Shown: positions 58,125-64,000 of the stretch, piece after piece
Numbering within the stretch: the stretch's first letter is position 1
How the letters are laid out: the number at the start of each line of letters is the position of its first letter
Source: an uncultured Acetatifactor sp.
Lineage (GTDB): Bacteria > Bacillota > Clostridia > Lachnospirales > Lachnospiraceae
Assembly (NCBI GenBank): GCA_910584375.1
Contig: CAJUAH010000019.1
Span: 17,181-81,180, forward strand
Reading direction: 5' to 3'
DNA length: 64,000 bases
Made by a program: the position numbers and the translations under genes
The notes under the pieces: generated by a model
What the model was told of the DNA's origin: nothing
The model's input: only the letters and a program-made list of their open reading frames with translations
The model's database searches: none

Positions 58125-59822
58125 TTATATACTGCCGCCATATCCGGCAGTTTCCCAGCCGGTAACGCCCCGCTCCTCTTTTCGCCAATAATCCTTTTCC
58201 ACACAGTCCCAGACAATGTTTTCAAAAGTGATGGTTCCATATTCATCCATGGGAATCGTATAATTGACTGTCACAATATCGCTGGGTTTCCACCTGACGA
58301 TCTCCGTCACCTCATACCCCTCTGCCTCCACTTCCCCGACCAGGTCAAATCCGCAGAGTTCCCGCAGTTCATCCCGGGAAATATACTCTCCCATATCCGG
58401 CTTAAGCTCCCCGGCTCCGGTTTCTCCCCTCTTTCGTTCATAATGATAAAAGTAAGGTCTCCAAGTATGCCCTGTCCACAGATCGTCCGCCGGTTCATAA
58501 TAATTATTATAGCTGTCTACCCATACTTCAAAATCCCACCGGCTCCCGGGACGGTACAGCACTTCCCCGGTCTGTGGCAGATGTACCCGCACCGGTTCCC
58601 CGTTTTCCACTGTCCAGACACGGCTTATGTTGGCAGTAAAAGATTCGGTAGTATGACAATAGAGATATTTTTGCCGATGATCTACTGTTTCAAATGCCAT
58701 CTGTCCGTCAAGCTTACTATAACTTTCTTTTACGCTGCCCGACAGGCAAACGCAACTGTCGGATCCCGCAAACCAATAGTCGCCTTCATATTCGATGTTA
58801 CCAAAAAAGTCATGGCTTTTCCCAAAGAATATAAACGCCTCGTACCTGCCATCCCCGTCAAAGTCGTCATAATCCATGTACATCAGGGAGTCCTCCCCCC
58901 TACCGGACTTGATCAGCGCATTTCTCCGCAGTGTGTCATATTGGGTCAGAATCAGCGTCTGCAACTGCTCCCGCAAAATCTTTTTCGTATCCATATCCTT
59001 CTGCAAGAGCATACAGGTATTCTCTCTCAGTATCTTATTGGCGGCGTTGTATTCCCACTCCTGCAAGGCCTTGTCATACTGCGCCTCAGATACTTCCACA
59101 CCGTCTATTTCATACAGAGGGATCGAGATATCGTCTTCCCCGCCGTCGGCAAAGCGCCATCCAGATGTAAATTCCAGAAGAACCGTATCCTCCGCCGCGT
59201 TTACCTGATGTATGCACAACACCCTGCGGCTGCTCCTGTAATCGCTGAAAATAATTCCTTCTTTTTCCCGATAAGCGGTAGTTCCTTCCGGCGTTATGCC
59301 GTAGTTTCCCACCAGAATTGCTTTGCCGCGGTCACAGGTATAGATCTCCGCCTTGTAAACGTTGATGACCGCCAGTTCCGGGATATCGTCTCCGTCCAGA
59401 TAGAGTAGCGCAAAGGGCACTGTCTCACGCTCCTTAGCAAGATTTTCCAGCAGCAGTCCATAGGCGTCCAATGTCTCCTCCTGCCGGGCAACCTGCTCCA
59501 AAACCGGCCTGGAGTCTCTCTCCCACAGCAAACTGTCCAGCAAATCAGCCCCCTGCACTGTTTCGATTTCCTGCGTTCCTTTCACAGTCTCCTGCGTTCC
59601 CTCCGTTTTGTCCCCCTGTGACGAACACACGCTGTTTTCCTGCTCCGTCGCCTCATTCTCCGATGAGGGACGCACACTGTTTCCCTGCTCCGTCACTCTG
59701 TCCGTCAGCGGCTCGGACGTGCTTTCTCCCTGTTCCGGCGTCCCGCACCCGGCAGTCAGCAGCAGGATGACATAGTAAAGCAATGAGGCCGCCGTTTTCC
59801 ACCTTTTTTTGATAATAGCCAT
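58125..59822 (-). CDS. Exported lipoprotein with acidic repeats (paralogue of 56016-57578)
   Basis: A 565-residue protein with a signal peptide and lipobox LTAGC. A Ser/Thr/Glu/Gln-rich spacer (about 35-95) contains imperfect T-E-Q-x-N-S-V repeats. The mature part has LYLDGDDIPELAVI and MDYDDFDGDGRYEAFIFFG, EF-hand-loop-like D-x-D-x-D-G segments, and a C-terminal block nearly the same as in its paralogue (WDCVEKDYWRKEERGVTGW). ATG 59822 follows AGGAAAGCTGAT; the frame opens 17 codons earlier. Confidence 0.75.
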   Translation of the reverse strand: MAIIKKRWKTAASLLYYVILLLTAGCGTPEQGESTSEPLTDRVTEQGNSVRPSSENEATEQENSVCSSQGDKTEGTQETVKGTQEIETVQGADLLDSLLWERDSRPVLEQVARQEETLDAYGLLLENLAKERETVPFALLYLDGDDIPELAVINVYKAEIYTCDRGKAILVGNYGITPEGTTAYREKEGIIFSDYRSSRRVLCIHQVNAAEDTVLLEFTSGWRFADGGEDDISIPLYEIDGVEVSEAQYDKALQEWEYNAANKILRENTCMLLQKDMDTKKILREQLQTLILTQYDTLRRNALIKSGRGEDSLMYMDYDDFDGDGRYEAFIFFGKSHDFFGNIEYEGDYWFAGSDSCVCLSGSVKESYSKLDGQMAFETVDHRQKYLYCHTTESFTANISRVWTVENGEPVRVHLPQTGEVLYRPGSRWDFEVWVDSYNNYYEPADDLWTGHTWRPYFYHYERKRGETGAGELKPDMGEYISRDELRELCGFDLVGEVEAEGYEVTEIVRWKPSDIVTVNYTIPMDEYGTITFENIVWDCVEKDYWRKEERGVTGWETAGYGGSI

Positions 59823-59823
59823 A

Positions 59824-60456
59824 TCAGCTTTCCTCAATCGCCTCAAAATCAATCTGTAACAATTTTTTTCCATTGGGCAGAGGATACTCCTCTGTACTCA
59901 GATGCGTATATCCGACCGCACACATATGCCCGGTCAGTTCCGCAGCATCTATCTGACTGTGGATATCGCCCAGGCCATCAAAGGTGTGAAGATAAGGGGA
60001 CTCCGATACAAACGCCTCCCCGGTATCCACCTGAATGCCGCAGGAGACAACTTTCGGCCTTACCCGCGTGACAATCCCCTGAAAACAGTCATACCCAATA
60101 TATTCCACCAGCAGATTGGCGATCAGCAGCTCCGCCGAGGGAAGTGCTGCGCTCTCCGTCCGCAGATCCAGGCAGAGACAGTGTAAAATATCCTCAAGTC
60201 CCTGATACCTTTTCCGAACCTCGCGCAAATACGTCTCATTTACATCCACGCCGTAAACCGCTCTGTATTTTTCCAGACTCACATGTTCCAAACCATTGCC
60301 GCCCGCAATGCCCAGAATCATGACGCTCTGGACGGGATAGGCCCACAACTGCTCCTTCATCATCTCATTCAGTGCCTGGAGCTGCATCACCGACTGCAGT
60401 TTCATATGACTTTCATAGTCAGAAAGTTTTATGGTTTCCCACGGATTATTTCTCAT
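59824..60456 (-). CDS. Class I SAM-dependent methyltransferase
   Basis: A 210-residue protein. The SAM loop is VMILGIAGGNGLEH (about 45-58), followed by the acidic strand VYGVDVNETYL. The C-terminal half has a basic end with PNGKKLLQIDFE. The substrate is unknown. The start overlaps the upstream phosphatase-fusion stop by four bases, so the two are coupled. The lipoprotein start follows directly. Confidence 0.82.
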   Translation of the reverse strand: MRNNPWETIKLSDYESHMKLQSVMQLQALNEMMKEQLWAYPVQSVMILGIAGGNGLEHVSLEKYRAVYGVDVNETYLREVRKRYQGLEDILHCLCLDLRTESAALPSAELLIANLLVEYIGYDCFQGIVTRVRPKVVSCGIQVDTGEAFVSESPYLHTFDGLGDIHSQIDAAELTGHMCAVGYTHLSTEEYPLPNGKKLLQIDFEAIEES

Positions 60457-61793
60457 CCCAGCATTTTCCTCACAATCAGCGCCGTCTCCTCCCGGGTCAC
60501 GCCCCGAGCCGTCAGATAATCCTCCACCGTCTCAAAATGCTCCTTAAACAGCCTCAAAAACTCCCTCATATAGCTCTCGTCCGGTATTATAATGTTCATA
60601 TCCACTTCCGGATAATTCTGCCGGATCAGTTCAAAACGTTTCTGATTGCACTCCCGGGTCAGCAGATAATCGTACACCACATCCTCGTCGCTGACGCCGC
60701 ACAGTTTCAGCAAAAGGGCGCTGACCACCCCCGTGCGATCTTTCCCCGCCGTGCAGTTGACCATCACTCCAGCGGGAGCCGTAGCTATCTTTTTAAAAAC
60801 CAGCGGCATATTCTTCGCCATGGCAATCTTCATATAACTGCCGGGAACCGCCTCCCGGCTCTCCGGGATGCCGCTCCCCTCGTCGATGGGAACATGGCAA
60901 TATGTAACCTCCTCTACACTTTCAAATCCGCTGGGCGCCCGGAGCGCATCCCCCTCTCCCCGCATATCTATGACCGTGGTGATATGATGCTTCTGTAAAA
61001 AAGCAAAATCCCCCTCATCAGGGTATTTCTGCACGTCGCTTCGCCAAACAGCATCCATACAGGTGTACCGCCCTCTGTCAAAGGCCCTGTACCCGCCCAA
61101 TTCCCGAGTATTCAGTGTGGTATGCAAAAGGCTATGAGGAACGGCATTCCAGGCTGGTTTCCATCCCCACGCATACTCGTCCAGACCGGTTTTTCCCTGG
61201 GAGAGCGCATCCAGTTCTTTCAGGCAAAAATCCACGGCCATCCCGATAAATGCATCCGCTTTCTGCTCCGTGAAAAAGAACAGGCTCCCCTCCTGATAGG
61301 GTTCATAATCTCCCTTCAGATCTTCATAAAAGCTCTCATATCCAAAAGGGTAAAGTCCGTGGACCGGCTCGTCCGCAAAATTCTGCGGGATCACGATATC
61401 ATCCCGCAACTGATATTTTCTGACCACATAAGTATTGATCAGCGCATAGTCATTATGAAGCCTGTCCACATTCCCCGGAGTCTTTGAGTCCCAGCGATGC
61501 ATCTCATACATAAAATACCGGAACAGGATATCCTGTACCAGATGAAGATAATAGCCCAGATACAGATCGTCCTCCTTCATCTTTCTTCCGAACTCTTTCC
61601 TGTAGCGGGTGAGGTCATAGGTCTTTTTAGTCAGGCCGCATATCCGAATCTTCAGATGACTTCCCTCCGTGGACTGTCCCGGCGCTGACGCATCCGGCAG
61701 CGTCGCGCCGATCTTCAGCCGGTTGATATCTTTAAACGGATATTTCCCGGTCAAAATATCCGTTATCGCCAAATGTATGATCCTGGACGCCAT
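60453..61793 (-). CDS. Fusion of a phospholipase-C-like helical domain and a tyrosine phosphatase
   Basis: A 446-residue protein. Residues about 1-200 look like the all-helical zinc phospholipase C / nuclease-like domain: SRIIHLAITDIL, KIGATLPDA, and DLYLGYYLHLVQDILFRYF with spaced His and Asp. Residues about 220-446 are a Y_phosphatase3-type phosphatase: NTRELGGY (228-235), IDMRGE (275-280) and the P-loop CTAGKDRTG (347-355, Cys347, Arg353). The residue before the Cys is Asn346, where His is usual. Confidence 0.82.
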   Translation of the reverse strand: MASRIIHLAITDILTGKYPFKDINRLKIGATLPDASAPGQSTEGSHLKIRICGLTKKTYDLTRYRKEFGRKMKEDDLYLGYYLHLVQDILFRYFMYEMHRWDSKTPGNVDRLHNDYALINTYVVRKYQLRDDIVIPQNFADEPVHGLYPFGYESFYEDLKGDYEPYQEGSLFFFTEQKADAFIGMAVDFCLKELDALSQGKTGLDEYAWGWKPAWNAVPHSLLHTTLNTRELGGYRAFDRGRYTCMDAVWRSDVQKYPDEGDFAFLQKHHITTVIDMRGEGDALRAPSGFESVEEVTYCHVPIDEGSGIPESREAVPGSYMKIAMAKNMPLVFKKIATAPAGVMVNCTAGKDRTGVVSALLLKLCGVSDEDVVYDYLLTRECNQKRFELIRQNYPEVDMNIIIPDESYMREFLRLFKEHFETVEDYLTARGVTREETALIVRKMLG

Positions 61794-61854
61794 AGCCTCT
61801 TTTCCTCCTGTCTCAGTAAATCGCCCCCACTTTTAATTTCCTTTTTAATACATT

Positions 61855-62616
61855 CTATTTTAATTTTGAAAGGCAAAAATCATCCATATTATAAAAACCA
61901 TTGGCCTGCTTTACCGTCCATATCGATATTTCGATTGCACCGTCGGCAAATGTTTCTCTCGATGATACCTGATGCTTGAACGTCACTACTTCATCCCTGC
62001 TGTTCGCAAAGACTACTTCATGTTCTCCAAATATGTTTCCGCCCCGTATACTACAGATCTTCACTTTTTCTCCGTCTATTTTGGAGTTGGCGTCCATAAG
62101 GGCATTCTTTATCATAAGTGCGGTTCCGCTGGGCGCATCTTTCTTCTGGTTGTGATGGTATTCTATTATCTGAATGTCTGTATCCAGGCTGATCCTTCTT
62201 GCATATGTTTTCAGCGTCTCAACAAAATCATGCAGCGCAACGCTGAAATTTCCCGATATAAAAACCGAGATTTCAGCCGCCAGTTCGCCGATCTTTTCCA
62301 TAGCCTCCTCAGGAAACGCCGTTGTGGCTATAACCAGCGCCTTACCCATCCTTTTATACTTGAAATAACTGTCATTCATAAAAGTCTCGGCATTGGTGCA
62401 ATCAACAAATACGTCGCAATCCCGCGCAGTTTCTATGTCGTCAATAATCGGTAAATCAATCTCGCCTCCCACCAGCGCCGAGACTGTTTGGCCTACATAT
62501 TGGTTTCCCCTTCTGGCAATGGCATAGCTGATTTCAACATCATCTCTGTGTATGGCATTTTTCATAATAGCACTGCCCAATTTTCCAGTGCATCCAACAA
62601 TCGCTAATCGTACCAT
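61855..62616 (-). CDS. dapB: 4-Hydroxy-tetrahydrodipicolinate reductase
   Basis: A 253-residue DapB of the lysine and peptidoglycan precursor pathway. The N-terminal nucleotide fold has IVGCTGKLGSAI (6-17), and GNFSVALHDF and the substrate motif EYHHNQKKDAPSGTA (about 153-167) follow. The GCTGKLG loop departs slightly from the common GAxGRMG. No dapA is adjacent, and another dapB may exist elsewhere. Confidence 0.9.
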   Translation of the reverse strand: MVRLAIVGCTGKLGSAIMKNAIHRDDVEISYAIARRGNQYVGQTVSALVGGEIDLPIIDDIETARDCDVFVDCTNAETFMNDSYFKYKRMGKALVIATTAFPEEAMEKIGELAAEISVFISGNFSVALHDFVETLKTYARRISLDTDIQIIEYHHNQKKDAPSGTALMIKNALMDANSKIDGEKVKICSIRGGNIFGEHEVVFANSRDEVVTFKHQVSSRETFADGAIEISIWTVKQANGFYNMDDFCLSKLK

Positions 62617-62648
62617 GATCTATTTCTCCTTGACAAGCTGGAAGTTAT

Positions 62649-62771
62649 CTACGAAACCCTTCTTCTGTAAATGAACTTTTTAATGCCTTCTCTGTAAAGA
62701 ATATAGAGCCTGTCAAAACGGCAATTTGAATAAATGTCAAAATCTTGAATCGTGAATATGCGATCGTTCAT
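62649..62771 (-). CDS. Possible 40-residue small protein
   Basis: ATG 62771 lies ten bases behind AAAGGA and opens 40 codons: MNDRIFTIQDFDIYSNCRFD, then YREGIKKFIYRRR. It is basic at the end and sits between the TfoX-like gene and dapB. It is either a small gene or a leftover; no family was recognised. Confidence 0.35.
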   Translation of the reverse strand: MNDRIFTIQDFDIYSNCRFDRLYILYREGIKKFIYRRRVS

Positions 62772-62801
62772 TTTATCAGTTTCCTTTCATTTATTTTACT
62801 A

Positions 62802-63059
62802 CTATTTTTTCAAAAAATTGCTGAATTCTTTCAACTCCCTCTTTGTATCTTCTGAAAGTCTGTTATATTCTGTACTGTGAATGGCTCCCTCCAATGTATA
62901 TAAATGCACCAGGCACACATTCGGATATTTCTGTTTCAGCTTAAGAAACGCGTCTTTTGCACCTACTTCAATCAGTTTTTCGGAAGATTCAATACCGACA
63001 GATATCAGCTTTCTTTCCATTTCTCTGCCAATATTCATCATTGATGTTAATTCTGACAT
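62802..63059 (-). CDS. TfoX C-terminal-domain-like protein
   Basis: An 85-residue helix-hairpin-helix protein of the TfoX_C kind: NIGREMERKLISVGIESSEKL, then VGAKDAFLKLKQ and CLVHLYTLEGAI, all named as landmarks. Stand-alone TfoX_C proteins are widespread in Firmicutes and have no settled role; competence control is not implied. ATG 63059 has GAGAGGCAAAT. Confidence 0.85.
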   Translation of the reverse strand: MSELTSMMNIGREMERKLISVGIESSEKLIEVGAKDAFLKLKQKYPNVCLVHLYTLEGAIHSTEYNRLSEDTKRELKEFSNFLKK

Positions 63060-63169
63060 ATTTGCCTCTCTCTGATTCTCCGGGACTGACTAATCCTTCC
63101 AAATCCCGATTTCTATTCTTTTACAACTTTGTGGGCCAATCCTTCGCTTATATAACCCAAATAAAATTC

Positions 63170-63484
63170 CTACAGTTTCCGGGCCTTAAAACAGACAGAA
63201 ATGGGAACCATCCTGGCCTTTAAGGATTTGCTGTCAGCCTCCGCCTCCTTCTCCCAGACCTCCCGGCTGTTCTGCTCCACCATCTGCTCGATCACAAAAC
63301 CGGCTTTCGCCAATGCGTTCGCATAGGTAGATATCTTCCGGTTGCAGAGAATGACCTCGCTGTCGTGAACCGGCATCTTAAAGTAATCTTCATCAAAATA
63401 GCTGTTTGGGAAGACCAGCCTGGCCTCCTCCATGGGCGCACAGATCAGCCGGGCGCTGTAGCCGTTCTCCGCCACACTCTCCAC
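63170..63484 (-). pseudogene. C-terminal fragment of a SAM-dependent methyltransferase
   Basis: A 104-residue open frame that matches only the end of a class I methyltransferase: FDEDYFKMP, then NRKISTYANALAKAGFVIEQMVE, the usual last helix and strand before the end. The SAM-binding part is missing. Upstream DNA (63485-63504) runs straight into another gene, so the 5' part has been lost. Confidence 0.6.
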
Positions 63485-63504
63485 CCAAACTTTCCGTCTA
63501 TCGT

Positions 63505-63864
63505 CTATTTTTCGTATATCTCCAGAAAAGATGTAATCTTCCCATGTGTATACTCCCCTTCAATCAGTCCAAACTCAGGGTCATAATACTTACTGTCATA
63601 CAGCAGCACCCAATGGGTATACCCGGCGTCCGTATGCACTGTCAGGATAGAGTACGGATAAGGAACAGGATTCTTCTTGGATATCCTCTTATTCCGCTCC
63701 GCATGTCTGATCCTATAGACATCCAGTATCTCTATCAGCTGACCGATACTTGTAGAGTGCTCGGTCTTCATATCTTTTATCACTTCCTCAACGCTCTTTC
63801 CCGCAATCATAGCAATACACGCCTGACCGCAGGTCGAAAAAGAAGGCTGCATAATCAACTTCAT
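63505..63864 (-). CDS. C39-like cysteine peptidase family protein
   Basis: A 119-residue protein with the papain-like C39 layout: Cys in STCGQACIAMIAGKSVEEV, His in AGYTHWVLLYD and Asp in KYYDPEFG. It consists of the peptidase domain alone, without a transporter. It could process a small peptide or be a domain relative without activity. The ATG 63864 follows AGGGTGGTAGAAATT; a GTG four codons earlier also opens the frame. Confidence 0.72.
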   Translation of the reverse strand: MKLIMQPSFSTCGQACIAMIAGKSVEEVIKDMKTEHSTSIGQLIEILDVYRIRHAERNKRISKKNPVPYPYSILTVHTDAGYTHWVLLYDSKYYDPEFGLIEGEYTHGKITSFLEIYEK

Positions 63865-63876
63865 AATTTCTACCAC

Positions 63877-64000
63877 CCTTCACTCAATTTGCTTTTGATA
63901 AAACACAGCTATTCACAGTACTGCGCTATACAGCATGAACAAATTATTTACTCAAACTTCCCACATCCCAAACCAGATAAAATCCCTTGAGCTTCCGGCT
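63877..64000. other. Window end, no feature seen
   Basis: No start, RNA gene or promoter is convincing in these last bases. Confidence 0.4.

Overview
The window looks like chromosome of an endospore-lineage Clostridia, most probably a Lachnospiraceae relative. This is inferred from gene content and order, not from a search: MinCDE together with SepF, a ribosomal protein L27 with a cleavable N-terminal extension next to its Prp protease, short HisG with HisZ, ThrH, RecU, a YlbJ-type sporulation membrane protein, and LexA boxes of the Bacillus/Clostridium GAAC-N4-GTTC type. No rRNA, tRNA, CRISPR array, phage module or complete insertion sequence was seen.

Layout. 1-5.3 kb (+): end of a class B PBP, minC-minD-minE, a RodA-type SEDS protein, methylglyoxal synthase, a DacA-type carboxypeptidase and a P-loop protein. 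5.4-10.7 kb (+): HlyD-like protein, yggS, sepF, a terminator, then aroB, lspA, rluD. 10.8-16.1 kb (+): cytidylate-kinase-like gene, the rplU-prp-rpmA-obgE ribosome block, yhbY, nadD, yqeK, rsfS. 16.1-18.4 kb: the SOS control point, with lexA (-) divergent from a YneA-like TM-LysM division inhibitor (+) whose promoter carries two LexA boxes. 18.4-22.4 kb: tyrosine recombinase and TtcA-like tRNA thiolase (-), AI-2E family permease and dtd (+).

From 22.4 kb nearly everything is on the minus strand. 22.4-26.8 kb: hicAB, thrH, a lipoprotein, a NUDIX hydrolase and two paralogous membrane proteins, with a partial duplication of the rng 3' end. 26.8-31.5 kb: rng with its two radical-SAM-associated neighbours. 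31.5-35.9 kb: a partial histidine operon, hisZ-hisG-hisD-hisB-hisI. 35.9-44 kb: recU, a metallophosphoesterase, two pseudouridine synthases, an SDR, a YgiQ-type radical SAM protein and a HAD phosphatase. 44-45 kb: a gene-poor stretch holding two overlapping micro-ORFs, a repeated AT-rich motif and a large nested GC-rich palindrome directly before ylbJ. 45-52.4 kb: ylbJ (+), then amidase, coiled-coil protein, coaD, rsmD and a ParC/GyrA-type subunit (-).

52.4-64 kb is an accessory, decaying region. It holds several reading frames broken by single-base indels, a pair of paralogous exported proteins with acidic calcium-loop-like repeats, a phospholipase-like domain fused to a tyrosine phosphatase, dapB, a truncated methyltransferase and a C39-like cysteine peptidase.

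The main functional themes are cell shape and division (PBP, RodA, Min, SepF, YneA-like), ribosome biogenesis (L21/L27/Obg/YhbY/RsfS/RsmD), SOS control and histidine synthesis. The most unusual signals are the 31-bp-arm palindrome before ylbJ, the anti-Shine-Dalgarno complement inside the rplU promoter, a terminator inside the amidase coding region, and the rng-tail duplication that rewrote the end of a neighbouring gene.
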